A DNA stretch of 64,000 nt. Source: Ga0077527 sp964533495. GTDB lineage: Bacteria; Pseudomonadota; Gammaproteobacteria; Burkholderiales; SG8-41. Below the pieces are notes generated by a model. It searched no databases. It saw only the letters and a program-made list of their open reading frames with translations, and was not told the origin of the DNA. Each line of letters opens with the position of its first letter. Position 1 is the first letter of the stretch. Location: positions 1 through 64,000 of the forward strand of contig CAZHJU010000011.1 of the NCBI GenBank assembly GCA_964533495.1. The letters are read 5' to 3'. Position numbers and translations under genes: made by a program. Positions 35,229 to 44,145 of the stretch are shown here, in pieces.

Positions 35229-37139
35229 ATGAGCGGAACCATGACCCTCGAAGGCGCCGGCGGGCGCGAGCAGCCGAAGTACGATCTGCTGAAGTCGATC
35301 GCTTCTCCGGCGGACCTGCGCCTGCTCGAACGCAGCCAGCTGCCGCGCCTGGCCGCGGAGCTGCGCGAATATCTCGTCGAGTCGGTCAGCCAGACCGGCG
35401 GCCATCTATCGTCGAATCTCGGCACGGTGGAGCTGACGATCGCGCTGCACTACGTGTTCGACACGCCGCACGACCGGCTGGTGTGGGACGTCGGCCACCA
35501 GACCTACGGCCACAAGATCCTGACCGGCCGCCGCGAGGGCATGAAGAACCTGCGCATGTGGCAGGGTCTGTCCGGCTTCCCGCAGCGCACCGAATCCGAG
35601 TACGACACCTTCGGCACCGCGCACTCCAGCACTTCGATCAGCGCTGCGCTGGGCATGGCGGTGGCGGCGAAGCTGAAGGGCGAGCCGCGCCGCGCGGTGG
35701 CGATCATCGGCGACGGCGCGATGAGCGCGGGCATGGCCTTCGAGGCGCTGAACAACGCCGGCGACATGGACGTCGATCTGCTGGTGATCCTGAACGACAA
35801 TGACATGTCGATCTCGCCGCCGGTCGGCGCGCTGAACAAGTACTTGGCCAAGCTGATGTCGGGCCGCTTCTACGCCAAGGCCAAGGATCTCGGCACCAAG
35901 GTGCTGGGCGACCTGGCGCGCAGGGCGGAAGAACACGTCAAGGGCATGGTCACGCCGGGCACGATGTTCGAGGAGTTCGGCTTCAACTACATCGGGCCCA
36001 TCGACGGCCACGATCTCGACGCGCTGCTGCCGACGCTCAACAACATCAAGCGCCTGAAGGGGCCGCAGTTCCTGCACGTGGTCACGCGCAAGGGGCAGGG
36101 CTACAAGCTGGCCGAGAACGATCCGATTCTCTATCACGGCGTGTCGAAGTTCGACCACCGGGCGGGCATCGCGGGCGGCAAGTCCGGCGGCAAGCCGAGC
36201 TACACCCAGGTCTTCGGCGACTGGCTCTGCGACATGGCCGAGCGCGACCCGCGGCTGGTCGGCATCACGCCGGCGATGCGCGAAGGCTCGGGCATGGTGA
36301 GGTTCGCGCAGCAGTTTCCGAAACGCTACTTCGACGTCGGCATCGCCGAGCAGCATGCGGTGACCTTCGCCGCCGGCATCGCCTGCGAAGGCTACAAGCC
36401 GGTGGTGGCGATCTACTCGACCTTCCTGCAGCGCGGCTACGACCAGCTGATCCACGACGTGCAGATCCAGAACCTGCCGGTGGTGTTCGCGCTGGACCGC
36501 GGCGGGCTGGTCGGCGCCGACGGCGCCACGCACAACGGCAGCTTCGACCTGAGCTACCTGCGCTGCCTGCCCAACATGACGGTGATGGCACCGGCCGACG
36601 AGAACGAATGCCGGCAGATGCTCTATACGGCCTTCCAGATGAACACGCCCGCCGCGGTGCGCTACCCGCGCGGCACGGGCCCCGGCGTGCCGGTGCAGAG
36701 AGAGATGGCCGCGCTGCCGGTGGGCAAGGGCGAAGTGCGCCGCCGCGGCAACGGCCTGGTGGCGATCCTCGCCTTCGGCTCGATGCTGGCGCCGGCGCTG
36801 GCGATTGCCGACGAGTTCGACGCGACGGTCGCCAACATGCGCTTCGTCAAGCCGCTCGACGACGAACTGGTGCGCGATCTCGCGGTGACGCATTCGCTGC
36901 TGGTCACCATCGAGGAAAACGTGATCATGGGCGGCGCCGGCAGCGCCGTGCTCGAATCGCTGGAACGCCAGGGCTGCACCGTGCACGTGCTGCAGCTTGG
37001 ATTGCCCGACAGCTTCGTCGACCAGGGCGATCCCGCGCTGCAGCTGGCGAGCGTCGGGCTCGATGCCGAGGGCATCGCGCTGTCGATCCGGAGCCGCCTG
37101 TCGGCGATGGCCTCCGGCAAGGCGCCGCAGCGGGACTGA
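35229..37139 (+). CDS. dxs: 1-deoxy-D-xylulose-5-phosphate synthase
   Basis: 636 residues. The TPP site spans GDGAMSAGMAFEALNNAG to LNDNDMSIS. The transketolase N-terminal motif is GGHLSSNLGTVELTIALHYV. The pyrimidine domain has DVGIAEQHAVTFAAGIA and RGGLVGADGATHNGSFD. First enzyme of the MEP pathway. It begins 13 bp after ispA and so shares an operon with it. Confidence 0.96.
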   Translation: MSGTMTLEGAGGREQPKYDLLKSIASPADLRLLERSQLPRLAAELREYLVESVSQTGGHLSSNLGTVELTIALHYVFDTPHDRLVWDVGHQTYGHKILTGRREGMKNLRMWQGLSGFPQRTESEYDTFGTAHSSTSISAALGMAVAAKLKGEPRRAVAIIGDGAMSAGMAFEALNNAGDMDVDLLVILNDNDMSISPPVGALNKYLAKLMSGRFYAKAKDLGTKVLGDLARRAEEHVKGMVTPGTMFEEFGFNYIGPIDGHDLDALLPTLNNIKRLKGPQFLHVVTRKGQGYKLAENDPILYHGVSKFDHRAGIAGGKSGGKPSYTQVFGDWLCDMAERDPRLVGITPAMREGSGMVRFAQQFPKRYFDVGIAEQHAVTFAAGIACEGYKPVVAIYSTFLQRGYDQLIHDVQIQNLPVVFALDRGGLVGADGATHNGSFDLSYLRCLPNMTVMAPADENECRQMLYTAFQMNTPAAVRYPRGTGPGVPVQREMAALPVGKGEVRRRGNGLVAILAFGSMLAPALAIADEFDATVANMRFVKPLDDELVRDLAVTHSLLVTIEENVIMGGAGSAVLESLERQGCTVHVLQLGLPDSFVDQGDPALQLASVGLDAEGIALSIRSRLSAMASGKAPQRD

Positions 37140-37158
37140 CATGCGCAAGGAAAATTCG

Positions 37159-37755
37159 ATGGACGGCTACGCCAGGAACGACCAGTACAACCCCGACATC
37201 ATCCGCAGCATCTCGGAGAAATACGCCGGCATCCTGCGCGACATCGGCGAGGATCCGCAACGCGAAGGTCTGGTGAAGACGCCGGAGCGCGTCGCCAAGG
37301 CGCTGCAGTACCTGACCCACGGCTACGACCTCGACCCCGCGGAAATTCTCAAGTCCGCGATGTTCACCGAGGAATACCAGCAGATGGTCATCGTGCGCGA
37401 CATCGAGGTCTACTCGCTGTGCGAGCACCACATGCTGCCCTTCTTCGGCAAGGCGCACGTCGCCTACATTCCGAAGGGCCGCATCGTCGGGCTGTCGAAG
37501 GTGCCGCGCGTGGTCGATGCCTATGCGCGGCGATTGCAGGTGCAGGAGCGCCTGACCGTGCAGATCCGCGACTGCATCCAGGACACGCTCGATCCCGCGG
37601 GCGTCGCCGTCGTGATCGAGGCGCAGCACATGTGCATGATCATGCGCGGCATCCAGAAGCAGCATTCGGTCGCCACGACCTCGGCCTTCACCGGCGAGTT
37701 CAACAAGGACGTGACCCGCGCCGAGTTCCTGCGGCTGATCGCGGCAAAATCATAA
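37159..37755 (+). CDS. folE: GTP cyclohydrolase I
   Basis: 198 residues from the ATG at 37159, which has AAGGAAA at good spacing. An ATG at 37141 gives 204 residues but lacks a ribosome site. The zinc and active-site residues are SLCEHHMLPFFG and QHMCMIMRGIQ; RVVDAYARRLQVQERLT and TSAFTGEF complete the signature. It begins the tetrahydrofolate pathway. The stop TAA is the first base triplet shared with an AT-rich repeat copy. Confidence 0.95.
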   Translation: MDGYARNDQYNPDIIRSISEKYAGILRDIGEDPQREGLVKTPERVAKALQYLTHGYDLDPAEILKSAMFTEEYQQMVIVRDIEVYSLCEHHMLPFFGKAHVAYIPKGRIVGLSKVPRVVDAYARRLQVQERLTVQIRDCIQDTLDPAGVAVVIEAQHMCMIMRGIQKQHSVATTSAFTGEFNKDVTRAEFLRLIAAKS

Positions 37756-37786
37756 AAATATCAATAAAATCAAGTACTTATATAAA
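37751..37786 (-). repeat. AT-rich dispersed repeat, copy 6 (near-consensus)
   Basis: The minus strand reads TATAAGTACTTGATTTTATT then GATATTTTTATG. It has an exact YAANNNNTTGATW core. It bridges the folE stop and the ribBA start. Confidence 0.7.
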
Positions 37787-37809
37787 CTCTTTCCCGGCAT
37801 GATTCCGGC

Positions 37810-39057
37810 ATGAGCGCCGACACCCACAGCAGCGAATACCTCGCCGGACAGATCCTGCCGGCGGTGCGGCGCGGCGAGATGGTGATCCTCGTCGACAGCG
37901 AGGACCGCGAGAACGAGGGCGACCTCTGTGTCGCCGCCGAGCGCGCGACGCCCGGGGCGATCAACTTCATGGCCTCGGAGGCCCGCGGCCTGGTGTCGCT
38001 GGCGCTGACCGAGGACCGGCTGCGCACGCTGGGCCTCTCGCTGATCACCGACGACTCCGGTAACCAGACCCGCTTCGGCACCGCCTTCGCCACGCCGATC
38101 GACGCGCGCGAGGGCGTGGGCTCGGGCATGTCCGCGCAGGACCGCGCGCGCACCATCGCGGCGGCCATTGCCGACAACGCCAAGCCGGCCGACCTGATCC
38201 GCCCCGGCCGCCTGCAGACGCTGCGCGCCGTCGATGGCGGCGTGCTCGCGCGCCGCGGCCACACCGAGGCGGCGGTGGACCTCGCGCGGCTGGCGGGGCT
38301 GAAGCCCGCCGGCGTGATCTGCGAGATCATGAACCCCGACGGCACGATGGCGCGCATGCCGCAGCTCGAGGCCTTCGCGCAAAAGCACGGCATCCGCATC
38401 CTGAAGATCAGCGACCTCGTGGCCTACCGGCAGAACGAGCGCGACATCCGGCGCAAGGCCGAGACCGTGCTGCCGACCAGCAAGGCTGGCGAATTCAGGA
38501 TGATTGTCTACGCCGACGGCCTCGAATCCAGCCTGTTCGTCGCGCTGGTCAAGGGCGAAGTGGGTGGAGAGCCGGTGTTGGTGCGCCTGCACTCGCAGTG
38601 CCTGACCGGCGACGTCTTCGGTTCCGAGCGCTGCGACTGCGGCGAACAGCTCGACGCGGCGCTGGGCCTGATCGAAAAGGCCGGCCGCGGCGTGCTGGTC
38701 TACATGTTCGACGAGGGCCGCGGCATCGGCCTGCTGAACAAGATCCGCGCCTACGCGCTGCAGGACCAGGGCCACGACACCGTCGAAGCCAACCACGCGC
38801 TGGGCTTTGCCGCCGACATGCGCGACTACAGCGCCGGCGCGCACATCCTCTCCGACCTCGGCGCGCGCCGCGTGCGCCTGATGACCAACAACCCCGACAA
38901 GGTCGCGGCGCTCGCCGACTACGGCCTGGAGGTGGTGGAGCGCGTCGCGGTGGAAGTGCCGCCGCGCAAGGCCAACGAGAGTTACCTTGCCACCAAGCGC
39001 AGCAAGTTCGGGCATCTGCTGTCGATGGTGGGTGGGGCGCCGGAAGATAAGAAGTAG
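37810..39057 (+). CDS. ribBA: Bifunctional DHBP synthase / GTP cyclohydrolase II
   Basis: 415 residues. The N-terminal half (to about 205) is RibB: DSEDRENEGDLCVAAE, FMASEARGLVSLAL and RRGHTEAAVDLARLAG. The C-terminal half is RibA with zinc ligands SQCLTGDVFGSERCDCGEQ, DEGRGIGLLNKIRAYALQDQ and LMTNNPDKVAAL. The metal and catalytic residues of both halves are present, so both activities are plausible. It supplies both riboflavin precursors. Confidence 0.95.
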   Translation: MSADTHSSEYLAGQILPAVRRGEMVILVDSEDRENEGDLCVAAERATPGAINFMASEARGLVSLALTEDRLRTLGLSLITDDSGNQTRFGTAFATPIDAREGVGSGMSAQDRARTIAAAIADNAKPADLIRPGRLQTLRAVDGGVLARRGHTEAAVDLARLAGLKPAGVICEIMNPDGTMARMPQLEAFAQKHGIRILKISDLVAYRQNERDIRRKAETVLPTSKAGEFRMIVYADGLESSLFVALVKGEVGGEPVLVRLHSQCLTGDVFGSERCDCGEQLDAALGLIEKAGRGVLVYMFDEGRGIGLLNKIRAYALQDQGHDTVEANHALGFAADMRDYSAGAHILSDLGARRVRLMTNNPDKVAALADYGLEVVERVAVEVPPRKANESYLATKRSKFGHLLSMVGGAPEDKK

Positions 39058-39167
39058 GACTGGTCGACTGGGCCTGAGGCCCACAAGCAACGCGACAGAT
39101 TACGGGGTGAGCTCATGAAATTCGATGCTACTGCACAAGCGTACAAAAGAAATCGACCCCTTACCTT

Positions 39168-39668
39168 CTACGGTAACGAGTGAATGACATCGGGTAGATC
39201 CAGTAGACGATTCACTACGATCGTGCCATGAACGCTAGCGTGCTTTCGAACATGGGGAGCCATGTAGCGATCAGCTCGGAACACTCGAACGTAGGGGGCG
39301 TACATGGCATGCACTGCGTCCAAGAAGTCGCTGTTTTCCGGCTGTCGAGGTTTTTTCCCGGATACCGAGTCCCAGAGCGCTGAATAGAGCACTTTGAGTG
39401 CGAGTGTCAGGCTGGGGCAATACCGCTCGACTAGCTTACTGTCGTCGGTAACTGCGCCTGGAAGTGACAGGCTGGTTGCCAGACGGTTGGGAATATTTAC
39501 CAGTGAGTGTTGGAGGGAAGTGTGCCATCCACTTGGTGTGAAGAGATTCCTATCGGAGGAGACGCCGACCTGATCCATCGTCGCCGCAAGGGCTAATGTC
39601 TCGGTGGATAGGGTGCGCATACGCGAGCATATGTCCTGAGGAAAAAATACTGGGATCAGGTCTTGCAA
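39168..39668 (-). CDS. Unrecognised protein in an accessory patch
   Basis: 166 residues from the furthest ATG; the true start is unclear. I do not recognise the family. The sequence is mixed alpha/beta in character, without signal peptide or membrane segment. Its tail (RVFRADRYMAPHVRKHASVH) looks more conserved than the rest, so this may be the C-terminal part of a longer protein. Base composition is less GC-rich than the core genes and it lies next to hicAB, which suggests acquired DNA. Confidence 0.4.
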   Translation of the reverse strand: MQDLIPVFFPQDICSRMRTLSTETLALAATMDQVGVSSDRNLFTPSGWHTSLQHSLVNIPNRLATSLSLPGAVTDDSKLVERYCPSLTLALKVLYSALWDSVSGKKPRQPENSDFLDAVHAMYAPYVRVFRADRYMAPHVRKHASVHGTIVVNRLLDLPDVIHSLP

Positions 39669-39721
39669 TCTAACATTTGATTATTCAGGAGTAGATTTTT
39701 TAAAAGCGACTACTCCGGTTC

Positions 39722-40150
39722 TCAACTCACCGCAATCTCCGCTCGTAGGCCCAAGGCAGCAAGGGCTCGCTCAAGAGCAGCCACCTTGGTCTGATGATGA
39801 GGATCGAGCATGCGCCGCGCCTCCTTCTCATGAATCTGCATGCGCCGCGCCAATTCGGATTTCGATACGCCCTGTTCGCGCATGGAGAGATATACCGCAG
39901 CCTTCAGCGCCGTGGTCACCGGGCTTGAAACCATGCGTTCCCTGCTTTTCGCGCGGGACGGTGCAGGGATATCAAGTGCATCCTCGATACGTGCCTCAAT
40001 TGCGGCTTGCAGGGCGCCTTCGGCTTCGGACAAAGCTTCTTCAATGCTGTCACCCTGGGTGATCGCTTCGGGAATATCCCGGAAGGTCACGACGTAGCCG
40101 CCGTCCTTGCGGTCGCGGGTGAGTTTTACGGGGTAGATGAATTGCAGCAT
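39722..40150 (-). CDS. hicB: HicB-family antitoxin
   Basis: 142 residues. The N-terminal part-RNase-H-like HicB fold is shown by YVVTFRDIPEAITQGDSIEEALSEAEGAL. A C-terminal helix-turn-helix (GVSKSELARRMQIHEKEARRML) gives DNA binding. It ends the hicA-hicB pair; the 10-bp gap supports co-transcription. It should neutralise HicA and repress the operon. Confidence 0.9.
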   Translation of the reverse strand: MLQFIYPVKLTRDRKDGGYVVTFRDIPEAITQGDSIEEALSEAEGALQAAIEARIEDALDIPAPSRAKSRERMVSSPVTTALKAAVYLSMREQGVSKSELARRMQIHEKEARRMLDPHHQTKVAALERALAALGLRAEIAVS

Positions 40151-40160
40151 GGCCAGCTCC

Positions 40161-40376
40161 TTAGCGAAGATCCTGCTCGGTCAGCCCGATTTGCTTGAGC
40201 ATCGCGTAATACGTTCCGGTTTTCAGTTCGTCCTTGGGGTTGCGAACCACTGTCCGCCGGTCTCCAAGGATCAGCACGCCGTGAGAACCTTTGCCGCGGT
40301 CGGCACGCCATTCGCAGGCAAGGTCAGCTGCCTTTGCGTACTTTTGCACTTTGCGAATGAACTCGTTACCCCGCAT
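40161..40376 (-). CDS. hicA: HicA-family toxin (mRNA interferase)
   Basis: 71 residues. A dsRBD-like fold with the catalytic His in RGKGSHGVLILGDRR is followed by VVRNPKDELKTGTYYAMLKQ. It cleaves mRNA when unpaired with HicB. The order toxin then antitoxin is typical of hicAB. A near-perfect operator-like palindrome lies 29 bp upstream of its ATG. Confidence 0.92.
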   Translation of the reverse strand: MRGNEFIRKVQKYAKAADLACEWRADRGKGSHGVLILGDRRTVVRNPKDELKTGTYYAMLKQIGLTEQDLR

Positions 40377-40404
40377 CGGAGGACTCCGGATTCAGCTTGG
40401 CATT

Positions 40405-40424
40405 ATCGGACAATTTTGTCCGAT
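40405..40424. promoter_or_regulatory. Inverted-repeat operator candidate upstream of hicA
   Basis: ATCGGACAA-TT-TTGTCCGAT has 9-bp arms around a 2-bp spacer. The position and form fit an operator for the HicB helix-turn-helix. Confidence 0.65.
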
Positions 40425-40454
40425 TTTCAAGGAAGGCGTTACGGGGTGAACTGG

Positions 40455-40634
40455 CTACTTCTTCGTACGTTTTTGCTCGAACAGACTGGAGTGTTGCGCG
40501 GGCTTCTTGCCCTGTGGCACCAGCTTTCTGATCTGTCGCAATTGCGCCGCGCTCAGCGGACCGTCGTCCATCGGATATTGCGGCGTTGTATCGGGCGTCG
40601 ATTCAGGTGACATGGTGGTTGAATGAATGGTCAT
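40455..40634 (-). CDS. Small hypothetical protein (59 aa) upstream of hicAB
   Basis: The ATG at 40634 has AAGGA six bases upstream and the frame ends TAG at 40455. The N-terminus is Thr/Ser/Pro-rich; the C-terminal half PMDDGPLSAAQLRQIRKLVP then QGKKPAQHSSLFEQKRTKK is basic and predicted helical. It ends 31 bp before the hicAB operator. I recognise no family and cannot assign a role. Confidence 0.45.
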   Translation of the reverse strand: MTIHSTTMSPESTPDTTPQYPMDDGPLSAAQLRQIRKLVPQGKKPAQHSSLFEQKRTKK

Positions 40635-40658
40635 GAGGATTCCTTTTCGCGGATACGT

Positions 40659-40689
40659 ATTAAGTATTTGTTTTTATTGATATTTTTAA
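40659..40689 (+). repeat. AT-rich dispersed repeat, copy 7 (near-consensus)
   Basis: The plus strand reads ATTAAGTATTTGTTTTTATT then GATATTTTTAA. The IHF-like core has one mismatch. It ends 6 bp from the stop of the retropepsin-like gene. Confidence 0.7.
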
Positions 40690-40694
40690 GACAG

Positions 40695-41357
40695 TCAAAA
40701 CCGCCGAATCAACGTCAAGGCCTGCCCATCCCGCTTCATTTCCGTCCGGTTCAGAAAACTCATCCCCAGCAGCGCGACCTTCAGTCCATCGCCTTCGAGT
40801 ACGACAGCCTCTACAGCATGAAGCGTGATGTCACCGACTTTCACGGTATCGAGCGTGACGCGATAGGCTACAGCCTTGCCGTTGGCGGTCTGTGTGTAGC
40901 CGCGCTGGCCGTTGAGATAATTGATGCCGAGCCGGCGTGCATCGGCGCTGGGCAGTGCAATGGAGGTGGCGCCGGTGTCGACGAGGAACTGCACCGTGCC
41001 GCCATTGACCTGGCCCACGGTCATGTAGTGGCCACGTTCGTCGGCAGCCAGCGTGACCGAGGCACCGCTGTTGCCGGCGGACAGGCCTGCGCCGCCGATG
41101 CGCATGCCCGAACCCAATGCAAGATTGAGGCGTTTGCCGCGGAATTCGATGACGGCGCCTTTGCTGTCGGCGCTGATCAGCTTGACGCCTTCGGGCGAGG
41201 TCTGCCCGGCGGACAACATGCGCGGCCTGCCGCCGTCGATGACCAGCTGGGCCTTGCCGCCGAACAGGGCGGTGACGGCGATGTCGGCGGCAGTGGCGGG
41301 GATGGCGACGAACAGCCACAGCGCGGTGATCCATGCAGTAGTATTGCCGTACCGCAT
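40695..41357 (-). CDS. Retropepsin-like aspartic protease, secreted or anchored
   Basis: 220 residues from the ATG at 41357; earlier in-frame ATGs at 41384 and 41399 are possible and overlap the divergent GATase start. An N-terminal signal (ITALWLFVAIPATAA) precedes a domain ending in the single-copy aspartic motif FLVDTGATSIALP (VDTGAT) and ALLGMSFLNRTEM. The family (clan AA, TIGR02281-like) is envelope-located in proteobacteria; substrates are unknown. Confidence 0.82.
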   Translation of the reverse strand: MRYGNTTAWITALWLFVAIPATAADIAVTALFGGKAQLVIDGGRPRMLSAGQTSPEGVKLISADSKGAVIEFRGKRLNLALGSGMRIGGAGLSAGNSGASVTLAADERGHYMTVGQVNGGTVQFLVDTGATSIALPSADARRLGINYLNGQRGYTQTANGKAVAYRVTLDTVKVGDITLHAVEAVVLEGDGLKVALLGMSFLNRTEMKRDGQALTLIRRF

Positions 41358-41382
41358 TGCCCGCCGTTCATCGAGTGCCTGC

Positions 41383-42099
41383 ATGAAACCCGTCGCCATA
41401 TTTCGCCATGTCCCGACTGAAGGTCCGGCGTATTTTGCCACGGTCCTCGAGCGCAGGAAGATTCCGTACGGGCTGGTGAAAATCGACGCCGGCGATCCGG
41501 TGCCGGCCGACGCTTCGGCCTATGCGGGACTCTGCTTCATGGGCGGGCCGATGAGCGTCAACGACGATCTGCCGTGGATTGCGCAGGAGCTGGCATTGAT
41601 CCGCGACGCGGTGGCACGCGGCGTGCCGGTGCTGGGCCACTGCCTCGGCGGGCAGTTGATGGCGAAGGCGCTGGGCGCGCCGGTCACGCGCAATCCGGTC
41701 AGGGAGATCGGCTGGGGCGAGGTCCGCGTGCTCGACCATCCGGAGGCACGGCGCTGGCTGGGCGCTGACTTGCGCGAGTTTCTGTCCTTCCACTGGCACG
41801 GCGAAACCTTCGCTATTCCCGAAGGCGCGACGCGGCTGCTGGAAAGCCCGTGGTGCGCCAACCAGGCCTATGTGCTGGACGGCCGCCATGTCGGCATGCA
41901 GTGCCATGTCGAAATGACGCCGGAACTGATCCGCGCCTGGTGCCGCGACTGGGGCAGGGAGGTCGAGGCGCTCGCGGCGCGGGTGCCCTCGGTGCAGACG
42001 CCGGCCGGGATGGAAGAGGGCATCGAAGAGAAGGTGCGCGCGCTGCATGCGGTGGCGGACCGGATCTACGACCGCTGGATCGGGAACCTCGCAATCTGA
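41383..42099 (+). CDS. Class I glutamine amidotransferase-like protein
   Basis: 238 residues from the ATG at 41383. The nucleophile elbow is GHCLGGQLMAKALG, with the paired His/Glu in GMQCHVEMTPEL. It stands alone rather than beside a synthase subunit. Such free-standing GATase domains act on gamma-glutamyl amides or as GMP-synthase-like relatives; the substrate is unknown. It is divergent from the retropepsin-like gene and converges with chrA. Confidence 0.85.
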   Translation: MKPVAIFRHVPTEGPAYFATVLERRKIPYGLVKIDAGDPVPADASAYAGLCFMGGPMSVNDDLPWIAQELALIRDAVARGVPVLGHCLGGQLMAKALGAPVTRNPVREIGWGEVRVLDHPEARRWLGADLREFLSFHWHGETFAIPEGATRLLESPWCANQAYVLDGRHVGMQCHVEMTPELIRAWCRDWGREVEALAARVPSVQTPAGMEEGIEEKVRALHAVADRIYDRWIGNLAI

Positions 42100-42102
42100 G
42101 AT

Positions 42103-43440
42103 TCAGGCGAGCAGCGTCCACGCCGCGCCGGCCACGGCGCAGGCGCCGATCACCGGCATGATGCCGGCCTTGTAACGCCACAGCGCGAGCAGGGCGGCGA
42201 GGCCGATCACGGCCGAGGGCCAGTCGAAGCGGCCCGACAGGCCCTCCGGCCACAGCACGTGGTACGCGAAAAACACCGCGAGGTTCAGGATCACGCCGAC
42301 CACGGCGGCGGTGATGCCGGTCAGCGGCGCGGTGAAGTGCAGCTCGCCGTGCGTGGTCTCGACCAGCGGGCCGCCGAGCAGGATGAAGACGAAACTCGGC
42401 AGGAAGGTGAAGAAGGTCACCACGGTCGCCGCCAGCGCGGCTGCGGCGAACAGGTGCTCGCCGCCGAGATACTGCGTGGTCCAGCCGCCGACGAAGCCGA
42501 CGAAGGCGACCACCATGATCAGCGGGCCCGGCGTGGTTTCGCCGAGCGCGAGGCCGTCGATCATCTGCAGCGGCGTCAGCCATTGGTAGTGCTCGACCGC
42601 CGCCTGCCAGACGTAGGGCAGCACGGCGTAGGCGCCGCCGAAGGTCAGCAGCGCCGCCTTGGTGAAGAACCAGCCCATTTGCGCGAGCGTGCCGTCCCAG
42701 CCGAACACCGCGGCGATCAGAGCCATGCCCGCCGCCCACAGCGCAAGGCCGGCGGCGAGCACCTTCATGAAGTGCGGCCAGCTGTGGCGCGCGTGTTCCG
42801 GCGTCGGCGTGCCGTCGTCGATGATGGCGGGGCCGTAGCTCTTGTCGGCGGCGCCGTGGCCGCCGCCCATCGTGAACAGCTTGGGCCGCAGCCGGCCGCC
42901 GATCCAGCCGGCGATGCCGGCGGCAATGACGATCAGCGGAAAGGGCAGGCCCAGCGCGAACAGGCCGATGAAGGCCGCCGCGGCGAAGCCCCACAGCACG
43001 CCGTTTCTCAGCGCGCGGCTGCCGATGCGGAAAGCGGCGACGACGACGATCGCGGTCACTGCGGGCTTGATGCCGTAGAGCACGCCGGCGATGGCGGGCA
43101 CGTGGCCCCAGGCCAGGTAGATCCACGACAGCACGATCAGGATCAGCAGCGAGGGCAGCACGAACAGCGCGCCGGCAACGATGCCGCCCCAAGTGCGGTG
43201 CATCAGCCAGCCGATGTAGGTGGCAAGCTGCTGGGCCTCGGGGCCGGGCAGCACCATGCAATAGTTCAGCGCGTGCAGGAAGCGGTGTTCGGAAATCCAG
43301 CGCCGTTTCTCGACCAGCTCCTGGTGCATGATCGAAATCTGCCCGGCGGGGCCGCCGAAGCTGATGAAGCCGAGCTTGAGCCAGAAGCGGAGAGCTTCGG
43401 CGAAGGGGGCCGGTTGCTGATCGTGTCTGGCGTTGTCCAC
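42103..43440 (-). CDS. chrA: Chromate transporter, ChrA family (long two-domain form)
   Basis: 445 residues with two homologous halves of about six membrane segments each. The family start is FWLKLGFISFGGPAGQISIMHQELVE and HALNYCMVLPGPEAQQLATY. The second half repeats FFTKAALLTFGGAYAVLPYV and LALGETTPGPLIMVVAFVG. It probably exports chromate; several family members have other anion substrates. Confidence 0.9.
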   Translation of the reverse strand: MDNARHDQQPAPFAEALRFWLKLGFISFGGPAGQISIMHQELVEKRRWISEHRFLHALNYCMVLPGPEAQQLATYIGWLMHRTWGGIVAGALFVLPSLLILIVLSWIYLAWGHVPAIAGVLYGIKPAVTAIVVVAAFRIGSRALRNGVLWGFAAAAFIGLFALGLPFPLIVIAAGIAGWIGGRLRPKLFTMGGGHGAADKSYGPAIIDDGTPTPEHARHSWPHFMKVLAAGLALWAAGMALIAAVFGWDGTLAQMGWFFTKAALLTFGGAYAVLPYVWQAAVEHYQWLTPLQMIDGLALGETTPGPLIMVVAFVGFVGGWTTQYLGGEHLFAAAALAATVVTFFTFLPSFVFILLGGPLVETTHGELHFTAPLTGITAAVVGVILNLAVFFAYHVLWPEGLSGRFDWPSAVIGLAALLALWRYKAGIMPVIGACAVAGAAWTLLA

Positions 43441-43560
43441 TGGTCATCCCGTTATTGTGGATTCGTCACTTCGGCGAGAGCCGGGGCCGGGAGACAACGG
43501 TGCGACAGGTTGCCGCCGCACTGGATTCCGGCTCGCGCTTCGCCTGGCCGGAATGACGGT
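43441..43560. repeat. Two-armed palindromic intergenic repeat (REP-like), copy 3
   Basis: The right arm CTGGATTCCGGCTCGCGCTT then CGCCTGGCCGGAATGACGG closely matches that of copy 1 at 8172. The left arm (near 43443-43490) is degenerate. It fills the chrA-yajQ gap. Confidence 0.6.
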
Positions 43561-43588
43561 GGTGTCGGCGCAAACGGGCGGGCCGGGC

Positions 43589-44080
43589 TCAGTCGCGGAA
43601 GTTCTTGAACTGCAGCGGGAAGTCGGTGATGGATTTGCGGATCAGTGCGATGGCGTCCTGCAGCAGGTCCTTCTTGGCGCCGGAGACGCGCACGACGTCG
43701 CCCTGGATGCTGCCCTGGACCTTCATCTTGCTGTCCTTGATCAGCTTGACGATCTTTTTCGCGAGTTCCTGCTCGATGCCCTCGCGCACGGTGACCGGCT
43801 GTTTCATCTTGTTGCCGCTGATGGCGGCGCCGTCGCCGAGCTTCAGGCAGCGGATGTCGACGCCGCGCTTGGCGAGCTTGGCGGTCAGCACGTCGCGCAC
43901 TTGGCCGAGCTTGAAGTCGTCGTCAGCGAAGACGGTGAGGGTCTTTTCCTTCTCGTTGATCTCGACGCGGGCGTCGGAGCCCTTGAAATCGAAGCGGGTG
44001 GAGATCTCCTTGTTGGCTTGGTCGACGGCGTTGCGCACTTCGACCTGGTTGACCTCGGAGACGATGTCGAACGAGGGCAT
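43589..44080 (-). CDS. YajQ/UPF0234 family nucleotide-binding protein
   Basis: 163 residues. The start MPSFDIVSEVNQVEVRNAVD and the segments ISTRFDFKGSDA and VRVSGAKKDLLQDAIALIRK are diagnostic of YajQ. Members bind nucleotides, and a Xanthomonas homologue binds cyclic di-GMP; the role here is inferred. It lies alone, with about 60 bp to the next gene upstream. Confidence 0.93.
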   Translation of the reverse strand: MPSFDIVSEVNQVEVRNAVDQANKEISTRFDFKGSDARVEINEKEKTLTVFADDDFKLGQVRDVLTAKLAKRGVDIRCLKLGDGAAISGNKMKQPVTVREGIEQELAKKIVKLIKDSKMKVQGSIQGDVVRVSGAKKDLLQDAIALIRKSITDFPLQFKNFRD

Positions 44081-44145
44081 GGCGTTACTCCCTTCTTGTC
44101 GTGCGGTGCAGGCCCGGATTATACGCCGGGGCGGGCGCCGGACCG

